The notes under the pieces: model-generated | What the model was told of the DNA's origin: nothing | The model's database searches: none | The model's input: only the letters and a program-made list of their open reading frames with translations | Program-made: the position numbers and the translations under genes | In this document: in pieces, positions 13,674-25,740 of the stretch | How the letters are laid out: each line of letters opens with the position of its first letter | Numbering within the stretch: the stretch's first letter is position 1 | DNA from: Gelatoporia subvermispora B | Taxonomy: Eukaryota > Basidiomycota > Agaricomycetes > Polyporales > Gelatoporiaceae | Assembly: GCA_000320605.2 (NCBI GenBank) | Contig: KB445796.1 | Location: forward strand, 70,916 to 134,915 | Reading direction: 5' to 3' | Length of the DNA stretch: 64,000 bases

Positions 13674-15823
13674 ATGTCCTCAAATACTGTTCTCGACGCT
13701 GTTACGATTGTCGCTGTCATAACATTGTTGGTGTAATGGCTGTTCCGCCGTCAAAGTTCTTAGAGAGTCTCTCCTCCCGGCCTTCCGCGTTTACCTATTT
13801 TAGGCAGTCTGTTTGACATCGTTGTCGATGGTGCATCCCAAGCGTATTCTGAGATAGGCCAGAAACTTGGTGTGTAATATACGATACCTCTGTTGCATGT
13901 GACATGCACCGATGCCTTAGCAGGCCCCGATGTCATCTGCCTCTAGGTGATGGGTACGCATCTGGTGATCATTAAATCGAGAAAGACGGCGATCGATTTG
14001 TTCGAGAAGCGATCAAAAATCCATTCTGAACGGTAGAGTACACGCCGGTTCGGATTCATGTTAGACTGACTAGCATCCATATGCATCAGGCCATGGATGA
14101 CGATGCTATGTGAATTGTGGGACAAATCTCACGAATAGTATGCATGGATACTGCTGACTACCACCCTGCAGAAGTGGATTCGGCTGGAGTATCTCATTCT
14201 TGCCATATGGAGAAGACTGGAAATTTTGTCGCAAGTTGTTCCACCATGAACTGCATATCGGGGCAATCGAGAAATACGCCATTGATATTATGCTTCTGAT
14301 GCTGACCGACTAAGACTAGCACAATGAGCCAAACACTTGTGCACCAGAGGAATTCGCGGAGCATATTCGCCAGTACGCCTGATTTCCTTACTATGTATAC
14401 GACGTTCGACCTCGTATCAGTCTTGCAGGTGGTAATCATCATGAAAATTGCATATGGCATCAATGTACAGGCACGGAATGACCCGTATGTTCGGATCGCA
14501 GAAGAAGCGATGCGAGGTCCGTCGAAGGCAGCCAGTCCTGGATTGTATCTGGTCGATACCTGTCCTGTATGTGAGTAAATAATGGGAGGAGCTGTTGCAA
14601 GTGTTTGGCTCATTGTGCTCAGTGAAATACATTACTTCCTGGTTCCCAGGAGCTGGGTTCAAGAAAGAGACCGCGGAGTTTCGTAAGTCTCTAGATGCTC
14701 TATTACGCACTCCGTACGAGGACTTCAGAGGTCGCCTGGTGAGTGACACGCATTTCTGATTATATCGAATCAGTAGATTTTCTCCAGCTCGAGGGTAAAG
14801 CCCCTAAATGCGCCGCTACTTCACTCCTCCAGACCTTTGGGAACAGCTCTGAGGCAGAATCCGATATCAAGATAACTCCAGCAACTATGTACATCGGTAT
14901 GTTGCGTCCAGTCTTAGTCGGTCGGCATCGGAAGCATAATATCAAAACCCACAGGTGGAGCAGATACGATTAGTCATGGTGGTCACACTGACCATCATCG
15001 GTTAGCTATCTGACTGGCCTTTTTAGACTGTCTCCACCTTATCAATCTTCTTTTTGGCGATGATATTTCATCCAGACGTCCAAGCAAAGGCACAGGATGA
15101 GTTGGATACAGTTTTGGGCGGCGGACGTCTGCCAGAGCTTTCTGACCAGGCCTCCATGCCGGATATCACCTGCGTCATGAAGGAGTCACTCCGCTGGAAG
15201 CCTGTTGCTTCTATCAGTAAGTTCTCATCACGCCACTGTATCTGATGCTTTATCCAGGACTTCGATATAGATCTTCCTCATCGGCTAACACAGGACGACG
15301 TATATCGAGGTTATCAAATACCGAGAGTATCTATAGTGTGCTCAAACAATCGGTATGTGTCGTTCGTCACTCCCTACGCTTATCAAGAATTGGTCCGCTC
15401 TTACACATGTGTCAGGGCAATCTTGCACGACGAAGATGTATACCCAAACTCCCCTGCATTTGATCCAGACCGCTTTATGAGGGATGGCGCCCTCAACACG
15501 GAGCTTCAAGACCCCGCAACGGTCGCCCTCGGTTTCGGCAGGAGAATATGTCCAGGTCGATACATGGCGCAAGACATGCATTGGATTGCGATTGCCTCGG
15601 TGTTGACAACATTCAATATCATCAAAGAGGTAAATGAAGGCGGAGAGGAAGTTATGCCCGAGACACGGAGCCTCCCTGGGTTCGTCAGGTCAGATCATTA
15701 GCGTCGTTTTGAACCGCGGATTACAGATGCTGAAAACCATGCAGTCACCCCATGCCGTTCAAATGTACCATCAGGCCTCGCTCTGACCGGCACATTCGTC
15801 TAATCGAGGCAGCTCTCGGCTAG
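13674..15823 (+). pseudogene. Cytochrome P450 pseudogene (multiple in-frame stops)
   Basis: Remnant of a membrane-bound class II P450. It begins MSSNTVLDAVTIVAVITLLV and continues PPGLPRLPILGSLFD, VMGTHLVIIKSRKTAIDLFE, SISFLPYGEDWKFCRKLFHH, EEFAEHIRQYA, the K-helix KESLRW, PHRLTQDDVYRGYQIP, PAFDPDRFM, the haem-ligand loop GFGRRICPGRYMA, and PMPFKCTIRPRS before TAG at 15821. The haem cysteine is intact. However, the natural frame has TAA at 13734, TAG at 13761, TAG at 13944, and TAA/TAG at 14311 and 14317, each at a place where relatives have sense codons. One or two of these could be hidden by unusual introns, but not all. It is similar in type to the intact P450 at 25.7-27.8 kb, on the opposite strand. 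Confidence 0.8.
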
Positions 15824-16639
15824 CTAGAATATTTGAGTTCGATGACGTTTGGATCGTTGAATGCAGGTCGCGTACGCTTCATTCTGCGCAATTTCTGAGA
15901 TACTCGAATGTGACACCTTCTAAGGTCGCACGCAGTATTCACCGTGTTGCAGCTATCTGCTGACTAGCGCTTGAGATTTTTGACCGGCCAGATGGCATAT
16001 TCTATTTGTACGGCGTGCTTGATCTCGGTGTCATAGTCGTTTCCCATCAAGGTGAAACAAGAAAAACCAGCGCGAACGCCATGAAAATCAAAGTATAGCG
16101 AGTACAATTAGTGTACGAAGCTATCGAAGAGTACCTGTCACTTTGATGGGAAGGGCTCGGCCATCTCTTGCTGAATGATAACCAACCTATCCGACTGAGC
16201 GCGTGATTGACCGCGACAAGACAATGCGAAGTGGAACACGATTCGTGCCAGCTGAGCGAATTTGCGTGAGGACAGGCAAAGAACAAAATCCTGCCAATGA
16301 GGTGATTGTGTCGGGCGGCAGGACGGAATGAGGCCGGGGATCTCGCAGTGCGAGTCGATCGTGTGGATTAGAATGATCCGCAATAACAGTTGGTTCTCCA
16401 TCGCGAAGCTGTCCCCGGAGCGCTGGCCATTCAAGGTTCAGAGTCAAATTCCCGAGTCCTATGACAGGCAATATATCGGGAGCTGGAAATTCACATGAGA
16501 TAGTGTACGAGACTGCCAAACATATTAGGATGCGCACCGATCTCGAAGGTCTCTGTACGTCCCATCTAAAGCGTAAGATGTCGCATACTGACCATGGTTC
16601 TTAAACATCCTGACTTTCGTGACGTCAGTCGAAGTAGGA
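15824..16639. other. Intergenic or decayed sequence
   Basis: About 0.8 kb downstream of the P450 remnant. Reverse-strand frames (16187-16537) are open but not clearly related to a family. They could be the worn 3' end of the F-box-like remnant next to them. No independent gene is supported. Confidence 0.4.
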
Positions 16640-17360
16640 CTCACACCCATTTTTCGAAGCTCAAGCTGCACGATGCTGCAGGACGTTCTGCTAACGATTC
16701 TACCAACAGACGAATGTTCTCGCGGTTTTTACATGTCAATCGCAACTCGACTGGAAGCGAGACGCCATTAATCGCTTGTCGAGGCCCATCCCCTCCAGTC
16801 TGCCACAGCTCACTGAGGTTTGGACCCACGAAGACGAGCTTCAGGATGAGGAGCTTCAGGTAGGCAAGACTATGATGACGTAAATCTCCCCATGCCGCGT
16901 AGGAGTCGACCTGACATGGAAGCAGTTGCAGCTCTCGGTGTCCTCACACTTCCGTGGGTGATCTGTCGAGATATCATGGAGAAGGACAGGTGGTGTAGTT
17001 AGAATGGGGAACTGGTATAGGAAGGAATGCACGGTATTGCTCTCTGAAACTTGAGGTGAAGGACTGTCGAGCCATGTACGGCGTTGCACGAAGCTAGCCC
17101 CTCGCAGTATCGAATGCATGGTCCAACGTGAGAATTCGCGGTCAGAATTTACTGGAAACGAACAGCTGCATCTTGTTTGCTTATCGCCACATCGCGGAAT
17201 ATGTAGTGAGGAACAGTAAGTAGCCAGGATCTGCATACAAGGTTACCGGTGCGGAGAGCAACATTGTCATCGAGCAAGAAGTCGAGTATACGGCACTGAA
17301 CCACTGTCGCAGAAACGCGTTTACAAGGCTCGTTTGGGAGACCTAAGAGTCTCATGTGCC
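16640..17360 (-). pseudogene. Degraded F-box-like gene
   Basis: On the reverse strand near 17350-17150 the text VVQCRILDFLLDDNVALR, NLVCRSWL and PHYIFRDV matches the pattern of F-box-like domains common in polypore-type fungi (leucine-rich start, LVC+SW, final H.LF+.V). Further downstream, LPVELRLTCKNRENIRLLV resembles the C-terminal segment of such proteins. There is no good ATG with an LPxE start, and no single set of introns gave me one continuous frame. It is therefore most likely a decayed member of the family that includes the intact gene at 29.1 kb. Assignment is by pattern only. Confidence 0.4.
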
Positions 17361-17723
17361 TAGAACATGGCAGGCTGATCAAGTGGGATGGATTCTGTAT
17401 CGATGCGCTTCGGCATCTAGACAGCAGTGGACAGGACGTGTAGCGCATCAAGCTAATCATCGAGGTCACCACGTGGCTTGTGAGTCTTAATATTGTCACG
17501 TAAGTAGCTGCTGGTGTTGATGAACAGCGCTGCCACCGGCGCCGCAATGCAGCCTTGATTTTACTTCGGTCATAATAACGCCCACTGAACGGGTATGAGA
17601 AATAGTACATTGCTAAAGAATGTCCCAGTGACTTGTATACTACGCCAGCATCCACACTATGGGACATCAGATGGTCCCATGTTCTCCGCTCCGGCTTCTA
17701 CGAGAGGCCATCCCGTCGGAGAC

Positions 17724-18562
17724 TCATGAGCTGAACTGCACGAATATATTAGGCGGTTGATGTTGTATGATAGAATCACAACGCACGGCACCCAAGTAAG
17801 ACTCAGCGACCACACGCGCACGCGCGTTGAGACTGAGCTTCATCTCGCTGATCTCCTTGTCCACTTCCTCCATGAACCTAAATGCCATGTTAGACACCAT
17901 CATGTAGAGGGAGACGACAGTGGACTGACTGAATGATGAAGTCTACAATCTTGTGCTTGAGCATGGAGTCTGTATGATTGTTGGTGATAAGGAAAGAGAT
18001 ATCGTAGCCCTGAAGTGTTGAGCATCCCGCTAGGTCAATTGTGCGTAGAGTGCTGGACAAAGCATAAGCTGACCTTCACGGGTTTCCTCCGCAGTACGAC
18101 GAAGCTCTCCGCTCGTTGCATCATGAATCGCGTGAACTTGTGACACAATATCCGCTCGATCTCATCTGCTTGCTTGATCTTGATGCTCAAACGAATAGAG
18201 TTGACAGACGGTTCAATAAGCACACGCTCGTTCTCATTCCGGGAGATGACGAGGGGGTTCAGCAGGACCTCCTTCGATTGTCTGAAGGATGCAGATGAAT
18301 GAGAGGCGCCGAAGTCCATGTCATGTGCACTCACCCGACTTCGACTTCTGGCTTGTTGTGCCTCTCCACAACCTGCGAGCAAACATTGTGCCAACGATCC
18401 AGTAGTCGCTACGCAGAGCATACCTGAGACGCGAAGTCCTCGAGCGTGAGCGCAGCAGTCAGCGTGGACCGCACGGCGGCGAGATATGGTCTGAGCACGT
18501 TTGACTGCAGAATGTTAGACCGTCAACAAGTTTACCGATTCAGCGTGCAAGGCACTCGCCAT
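17724..18562 (-). CDS. ARPC4: Arp2/3 complex subunit 4 (ARPC4, p20)
   Basis: Core subunit of the Arp2/3 complex, which nucleates branched actin at cortical patches; ARPC4 pairs with ARPC2 to form the structural backbone. The spliced protein shows [117 protein letters not shown] and [20 protein letters not shown]. These are in the same order and nearly the same spacing as animal and yeast ARPC4. The first exon reads MASALHAES, joining by a 31-nt intron to SNVLRP; that intron is short, so the very N-terminus is less sure. The C-terminus runs about 15 residues past the usual end unless a further intron is present. Confidence 0.93.
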
Positions 18563-18722
18563 TGTAGATTAGAATCACAAGAGAGTCGACGTTGCTGTTC
18601 AGCGTTACAGCTCCGTACCGCCTGTCATTAGCGCCCATCATAGCAGCCCGCCACGTGGTTCGCAGTCACGTCAGGCGGTGGCGGGAACTGAAGTTGAGCA
18701 TCTCTCGCTCACTCCCATCATT
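18563..18722. promoter_or_regulatory. Short shared promoter between ARPC4 and SNU23
   Basis: Only 160 bp separate the two divergent start codons, so both housekeeping genes must share this region for transcription start. No clear TATA box is visible. This is inferred from the gene layout, not from a recognised binding site. Confidence 0.5.
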
Positions 18723-19509
18723 ATGGCTAGCAAAGGAGGCGCGTACGGCACGAAAGCCTCGGACACAGACTTCAGGAAGAAATGGGACAAAGAAGAATAT
18801 GCCGAAAAGGCCCGACAGAAAGATCAGGAGGAGAAGGAACGCATGCAGGAAAATGAGGAGCGTATCAAACAGGGTATGAAGCTTATATTCTAGTCCAAGG
18901 ACTCGCCTGAATACGCCTTGCATACAGGGAAGAAACCTCGGAAGGGACGTAAGGATGACTTGCCCAAACCAACAGAGCTTATGAAACGCCGTGAAGGCTC
19001 CCTTGAGCTCGACAAGAACCTTGGTAAGACCATGGTGGTGCAGAACGCCGGCACACGAGGCCCAGGCGTACCAGGCTTCTATTGTGAAATGTGCAACCGC
19101 ACCTATAAGGATAGCGCAGGCTATCTTGACCATATTAACGGTCGTGCACGTAAGTCGCCGCCACCGTCACAGCGCGCTCACTTAGGCTTACTTCGATTGT
19201 CCAGATCTACGTGCTCTCGGTCAGACCACGCGCATCCAGCGTTCTACTGTTGAGCAAGTCCGTGCACGCATAGCGTACCTACGCGAAAAGACTCGTGAGG
19301 CGTCCAAGGCGAAGTCGTTCGACTTCGAACAACGTCTTGCGGAGGTGCGTGAACGAGAGGAGGCTATCCGTGCCGAGAAGAAAGCTGCCAAGAAAGCCGA
19401 GCGCGAACGTGCGCGCGTTGAGTTGGCAAAAGACCCGGCAGCCGTCCAGGACGAGAATGATATGACGCAAATGATGGGATTCAGTGGTTTCGGCTCGTCC
19501 AAGAAATGA
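18723..19509 (+). CDS. SNU23: U4/U6.U5 tri-snRNP protein Snu23 (ZMAT2-like zinc finger)
   Basis: Spliceosomal protein of the pre-B complex. The N-terminal basic and acidic stretch (YGTKASDTDFRKKWDKEEY) is typical. A single U1-type C2H2 finger follows, CEMCNRTYKDSAGYLDHING, leading into RAHLRALGQTTRIQRSTVEQ after a short intron. A charged coiled-coil of Glu/Lys/Arg repeats comes next, ending at the conserved tail MMGFSGFGSSKK and TGA at 19507. Two introns are needed (after KQ near 18873, and after GRAH near 19149). Length of about 220 residues agrees with the family. Its stop codon lies about 90 bp from that of ILS1, which runs the other way. Confidence 0.94.
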
Positions 19510-19601
19510 TCGCCCCACAGTGCAGAAGCAAGTTGCATCTAGGCTATAATCTACTGTACTACAATTCCCTATATTTCTTCGCCCTATTACTGATGAAACT
19601 C

Positions 19602-22600
19602 CTAAGGCCACACAAGTGACAGCACGAACTTCACGTCCGCAATCTCTTGCTCCTCCTCAGCGGCCACCTTCGCGTCCACCTTTCTCACAGACACGTCCTC
19701 CGGCACACTGCGCACTGTCCTCTGGATGAGGTCTGTGTGCTCCTTGATGGCCTCCAGCAACTCCATCCCCGACTCTTGCTCAATTGCGTAGAATAGCAGC
19801 ACGTCGTCCGTCGCCTGCAGACCTGCGCGCTTGCGCAGCTTCTGCACACGATTGATGAGCTCGCGCGCAAGCCACTCGCTCTGCAGGTCCTTGTGCACCT
19901 GCACGTCGAGCCGCACGACCACGTCGTTGTCTGTGTGCGTCGCGTACTGCGCCTCGCCCTCCACCTTCTCGCCCGTCTGCTCCGGCAGCTCAATGTACCG
20001 ATGAACAGTCAAATCGCCCGCCACAAGCTCGATGCCGTCCACGGTCAGCTTGCCGCTATCGACGTAGGCGCGGACCGCGTCGCTGGACACGTTCGGGAGC
20101 GCCGCCTTAACGCGCGGCAGGTCCTTCCGTAGCTTACGACCGAGTACTGGCCAGTCAGCGACGGCGCGGTAACGGACGCCAGCAAGCTTCTCGTCGGAGG
20201 TGAAGACGATATCGCGGACGTTGAGCTCGGACTGGACGTAACGCTGGAGCTCGCGGACGTCGTCCAGCCATGACTCGTCGGCGTGGAAGACAAGAAGTTC
20301 TCGGAGAGGGGTCTATAGATGGTGTTAACAAGGCGAGCTTTGTACACAACAGCCGTGTAGTGCTCACCTTGAGCGAGATGCTATGCCGCTCACGGATGTT
20401 ACGGGTGAGCTCGATAACGGTCTGCATGCGCTTGACCTTCCGCTCGATCTCCACATCGAAGTATTCTTCCTTCACCTGAGGGAACATGAGGAAGTGAATA
20501 GACCGCACATCGCCTGCGTTGGGGTCCTCAGGGATGAATGACCGGAGAGCTTGGTAGATGTTCTCCGTCAAGAACGGTGTGTACGAGGACTGGCAACTGC
20601 GTTAGAAGTCGTATGAATGATGACCCGACGCGATTGACTTACCATTGTCCTGCAGAGCGTGAACAGTGTCTCGAAGAGCGTGTTCAGGGCCGAGATCGTG
20701 TCATCAGGGCCATCCTCGCCCTTCAGTCGTCTCCGGTTGAAGCGGATGTACCAGTTCGTAAGTTCATCGATGAGGTCAAGTAGACGGGGAATAATGGTGT
20801 ATAGACGGTACGCCGCCATCTCCTCACGCACGAGATTGATCAGCGATTGGCAACGCGCCAGGATCCAGCGGTCCATCACGTTCGAGGAGGTCGGTGCATG
20901 CGCCTGGTACTGGAACTTGCGGCCAGTGGTCTTCTCGAGTAGCGCAGTCTGACCGAGGAAGAAGCGCAGCGCGTTGAGCCACGGGAGGAGCACGCGCGAG
21001 ACGACCTCGCGCACACCCTCCTCACGGAAGCGGAGGTTGTCACCACGGACGATGGGGGAGTTGACGAGGAACATTCTGATCAGCGTGCTATTAGTCTGTT
21101 GCAAGGTCGTGCTGGCCGTCATCAGGCTCTCACCTTGTTGCGTCCGCACCGTACACGTTGATGATGAGGTTGGGGTCAGGGTAGTTCTTCAAACTCTTAC
21201 TCATCTTCTTGCCGTCGCTGGGAGAACAATTTATCAGCGACTTTGCGGCAAACCCTTACGTGCGGAACGTACGCAGCAAGAACCAGACCGTAGACGATGA
21301 GATTTTTCCAGGGCGCCCGACCGAATAGATGTGTCGAGAGGACGAGGAGCGTGTAGAACCATCCACGCGTCTGGTCAATACCCTCAGAGACGAAGTCCGC
21401 AGGGAACGTCTGCTCGAAGAGCTCCTTGTTCTCGAAGGGATAGTGGATCTGTGCGTAAGGCATACTACATGACGGGCCCGCTTTAGCTACGACCTCAGAT
21501 TGTAAGTCAATGAAGAACCCACCTGCCAGACTCAAACCAGCAGTCAAACACCTCCTCAATGCGCTTGAGTTGACCCTTGCCACGCGAGGACGGGATAGTG
21601 ATGTGATCGATGCTGTCTCGGTGCAGGTCCTTGATACCTGTGACACCCGACAGCTTCTCCAGCTCCTCGACCGAGCCAATGCAAACGATCTACGCAAGAT
21701 TGCTGTCAAACGCGTGCCTCATAGAAACGATGCTGCCCTTGACTCACCTCCTCCAGGTCTTCACTGGCCCAAAGCGGGATGGGAGTACCCCAGTATCGGT
21801 TCCGGGAGATGTTCCAGTCGCGCGCATTGGCGAGCCAGTTGCCGAAGCGGTTGTCGCCGACATTTTGCGGCACCCATCGCGTGTCCTTGTTGTTTGCAAC
21901 AAGCTGGTCAACGATGGGCTCTACCCGGACGAACCACACAGGGATGGCACGGTAGAGGAGAGGAGTACCCGACCTGGGGTATTTCTGTCAGCACGTCGAA
22001 AACCACAGGTGGTTCCACCAGACTCACCGCCAACAGAACGGGTACGAGTGCATCTTAGTAGACTGGACGATCAGACGACCCTTGTTCTTGAGAACCTTTT
22101 GGATCTCCTTGTCTGCTACCTGTACACAAGCGGATGAGCTTGTGGTATTCGTTTACTCTCGGGTGGATTATTACCTTCACATACTGTCCAGCGAAGTCCG
22201 GCACCTCTCCGGTGAAGCGGCCAGAATCGTCGATGGGCGCGGGCGGCATCTCATCGCGGCGAAGCACACCATTTGCAATACAGACACGGTGATCATCCTC
22301 ACCGAACGCGGGGGCCTGGTGGACGATACCCGTACCCTCGTCGTCCGTGACATAGGCATCGGTCAGGACGCGGAATGCGCGATCCTCGAACTAAGGACGG
22401 AGATTGTCAGTAAGATTTTGGGGTAGTCATATTGTAGACGCACCTGCTCAGTGAAGTATTCGAAGAGCGGCACGTAGCGCCAGCCCTTCATGTCCGAACC
22501 CTTGAATGTGCCGATCTTCTTGTATTTTGCCTTCTTCGGGTCTTTGTACAAGGTTCCGAGCAGGCCCTCATGGAGGATGTAGTTTTCGTCGCGGTCTTGG

Positions 22601-23554
22601 TCGTGAATTTTGATGTAGGTGAATTCGGGGTTAACGCAAAGCGCGAGATTGGAGGGGAGGGTCCACGGGGTTGTTGTCCAGGCGAGCAGCGAGGTTCTCC
22701 GGTCATCGACCAGCGGGAAGGACACGACGACTGAACTTCAGGCGTCAGCAGCTGACACAAACTAGGTCCAACACGGAGACGCACCAGCCGGATCGTTCAC
22801 ATCCTTGTAATTCAAGCCGGCCTCAAAGTTCGACAGCGGCGTCAAGCATCCAGTCGAGTATGGCATGACCCTCAGGCCCCTATACACCAATCCCCGGTTG
22901 AACAGCTCCTTGAACGCCCACCACACACTCTCCATGAACGTGGTGTTCAGTGTCTTGTAATCATTGTCGAAGTCGATCCAGCGACCCATCCGTTCGACCG
23001 TGCGCCGCCACTCGCCCGCATATCGCATGACGATCGAGCGGCACTCCTCGTTGTACTGCTTGATGCCAATCTTCATCACGTCCTCGCGCGAGGTGATTCC
23101 GAGCTTCTTGTCGATCTCGGTCTCGACGGGCAAGCCGTGCGTGTCCCAGCCGAACCGCCGGATGACATGGTATCCGCTGGTGTGCGCGTGTCTTGTGACG
23201 ATGTCCTGTGTTAGCACGAACGTGTGAGCACCCTCTACGAAGGCGTTTCCACCTCTAGGAAGTGTGAACACGACGATTGCACACCTTGATGGTTCCAGCC
23301 AGCAAGTGACCGTAGTGCGGCAAGCCGGTGGCGAACGGAGGGCCATCATAGAACGAGAACTCGGGTCTGCCTTCGGAGAGTTTCAAGCTTGTCTGGAAGG
23401 CATCGATCTCGCGCCAGAACTCGAGCACCTTTTCTTCTTCCTTCGCAAAGTTGAACGGCGCAGAAACTTGGAAACGACGCGGTAAGTACTCCGGTCGGGA
23501 AAAAGCAGTCGGATGGCTCGCGATCGACTCACTATCGTGCGGGGGGAAAGACAT
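19602..23554 (-). CDS. ILS1: Isoleucyl-tRNA synthetase, cytoplasmic
   Basis: Class I aminoacyl-tRNA synthetase that charges tRNA-Ile in the cytosol. The start at 23554 gives [19 protein letters not shown] once a 65-nt intron is removed. Class I signatures are clear: the HIGH box as HYGH in [18 protein letters not shown], and KMSKS in [11 protein letters not shown]. Other family blocks include [34 protein letters not shown] (editing domain), CFWFESGS-like CWFESGSMPYAQ and [15 protein letters not shown]. The anticodon-binding region follows with [15 protein letters not shown] and SHxLFF-type segments. The C-terminus ends [10 protein letters not shown] before TAG. At roughly 1,080 residues it matches eukaryotic cytosolic enzymes rather than mitochondrial ones. 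About 12 short introns interrupt it; no lesion was seen. Confidence 0.96.
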
Positions 23555-24248
23555 GGCTGCAATTTCACGGATCTGTTCTATCTCCGGGATACAAAGACGG
23601 ATTTTGGTCAAGGCTTGCGCCTTGCGAGGTGACTCGAGGCTGCAGGGCGGCAGATGTAGGTCGAAAGCTGAATACAGATGTTTAGCACCAGGCTCTGTCC
23701 CAGCCTCCGGACCACGTCTGCTTACGTACGCTCCTTTTACGAATTTGGAAAGGTTCATTTTGCAAGCCCGATCTTCTCCTCTTCAGGACCCACAATCGTC
23801 CTTAGCGGGTTGTAGTGCCGGCCGAGTACATCGAGGCCGAGAATTATTCTCGAAGTGCGGACATCGTACGACTAATTCGCTTTGCAGTCTGCAGTGCTCC
23901 TCAGCACGTCGCCGCCTGCAGCTCAAGCAAGGCGCCCACGCAAGCCAACCTCCCCCGAACTTGTTTCCGGTTAAAGGCAGTGCAGTGCTTAGCATGCGAA
24001 TACTGGTACTTGGCGGCGTGCTCTGAACACAGAGTTGCAGTGCAATTTCTCCGGGTAATGGTCGTTATTCCGTATCACTCGGAGAGGCTCGACGTTGAAA
24101 CTATTCCGAAACCCCAGCGCTCTTCCCCAGCTGAAGTAACATGCGCGAACCGAGCGATTGATCTCGCTGACATACCTGTGCCACCCTGCGCGCGATGGTT
24201 TAAAGGGACCGAGCTGCACACGCAAGCCGGACGACCTTCCACTTCGCC
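23555..24248. promoter_or_regulatory. Divergent intergenic region upstream of ILS1 and the duplicated membrane protein
   Basis: About 690 bp between two start codons facing away from each other. The part next to ILS1 is open in the ILS1 frame, so an upstream non-coding exon is possible. A TTTAAA element near 24199 sits 50 bp before the membrane-protein ATG. No domain is recognisable in the small open frames here. Confidence 0.45.
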
Positions 24249-25505
24249 ATGGCTGATACTGTGAATGCTGTTGTATACCCGAGGCAGTATGAGAAGGGGC
24301 GCCCCTACGTCAAAGCGTTTGGAATCTATGCAGTCACTGCGAGCCTCATAGGCATCATTGCCCCATCCACCTTCATCCATGTCTTCAGCCCAATCCTTCA
24401 AGTGATCGAGGACGTCCTCCATTTGGCAAGTGTCTTTGCTCGGTAATCAGCATCCCTGTCATTGAGACCCACCTACAGCCAACTCCGAGTGCAGACGTGA
24501 CACCGGAGCAGCATGCATTTTTCGTGCTTGCATTCACCTTTACTTTAGGCGTGGGCGGAATTTACATCGTCTCGGGTTGGCCGTTGTGGGAACGCGGAGG
24601 AAAGCTTCTCGTTGAAATCGGGTTAGTATGCACACGTTGGATGTGCTCTCCTGCTCATCGCTTTTCGTGCAGTCTCTGGACACGCCTGCTCTATGTCGCC
24701 GCCTCATGGAGCGTGTGCTTTTTCACGCCATACGGATCATCCCTCATGTTCTTCGTCTCGTTCAATGATCTGCTTACGACTCTGATCACAATGTGGGGAG
24801 CGGGAATCAGCTTTGCGGACATGGTTCGCGGACTCACTCGATCTGTGCCCACCGCGGATCGTCCTGTCAACGCTGCCACGGTTAGGCCGACAACTCAGGG
24901 TCTAGTCTTCCCACGGAGTTATGACGCCGCGCGCGTCTCTTTCCTGGGACACGCCGCATATGCGATCTTTAGTAGCGTATTTTCTGCGCTGTATCCGGAT
25001 GTTGCGATGGCACAGCTGGGTCCTCTCTTAGAGGTGGTCGCGGAGTTCACGGGATTAGTGAGTTCACGAGACACTTTATATGGAAAGTCAGGTCCTCATC
25101 GCATATTGCCGTTGCTCAGCCCAATGTGGTTCCGTCCACGATAGAAGAGAAGCAAATGTTTGCTCAAGCACTGATGTTCAGCTCCGCAATCGGAGGCATA
25201 TATCTCGTGTTCGGTGGTCCCTACTGGAACCGTGGCGGAAAAGCGCTCGTGGAGAGCTCGTACGTGTCCTGAGTACGCCATTGTCTCGCATACTCATATT
25301 GCATGCCAGGTTCTGGACACGCTCGATATATATCACTGCCGCATATGCCTGCTGTTTCTTGACATCACATGGCTCTGCACTGCTCTTCACAGTCGCATCG
25401 TTCGATATAGCATTAATTCTCATTACCAAGGTGGTATCCGAAGCGAGCTGGGGCGAGTTGATCTTCGGAGGTGCCAAAGTGGTCTCGATCTTGAGAGAAG
25501 ATTGA
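24249..25505 (+). CDS. Multi-pass membrane protein made of two tandem homologous modules, family not recognised
   Basis: I do not recognise this family. Exons 24249-24429, 24495-24621, 24673-25057, 25120-25259 and 25310-25505 give 342 residues. Two modules of about 160 residues align end to end. Module 1 has YPRQYEKGRPYVKAFGIYAV, then EQHAFFVLAFTFTLGVGGIY, GWPLWERGGKLLVE and WTRLLYVAASWSVCFFTPYG. Module 2 has FPRSYDAARVSFLGHAAYAI, then QMFAQALMFSSAIGGIY, GGPYWNRGGKALVE and FWTRSIYITAAYACCFLTSH. Each carries about four hydrophobic segments and a conserved W..(R/G)GGK.L(V)E loop. The second intron of each module falls at the same place and phase (just before WTR), and the first at the equivalent site, so the modules arose by genomic duplication. 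The function is unknown; a membrane location is inferred. Confidence 0.75.
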
Positions 25506-25740
25506 CGATGGACATCGGTTTCATGAGACTTGCAACAACCTAACCATACTACGAGGATCCGGATGTACTTGAACATATATTCCAATATTTCTGCAGCTAT
25601 ATTGTGTTATCGAAACGTTGCCAAAGCGACAGCACCACTCAATATACAACATCGATACGTCTGGAAAACGCGATTATGGCTGCCTTATTCCCGTAATGCA
25701 TCATCCGTCGAAATCGAGCCGTGAATTATTTAGTGTCCGA

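Noticed and set aside
23255..23758. Longer N-terminus for ILS1 from an upstream start
   Set aside because: The upstream text lacks similarity to the family, while the ATG at 23554 leads straight to [11 protein letters not shown] after a standard intron.
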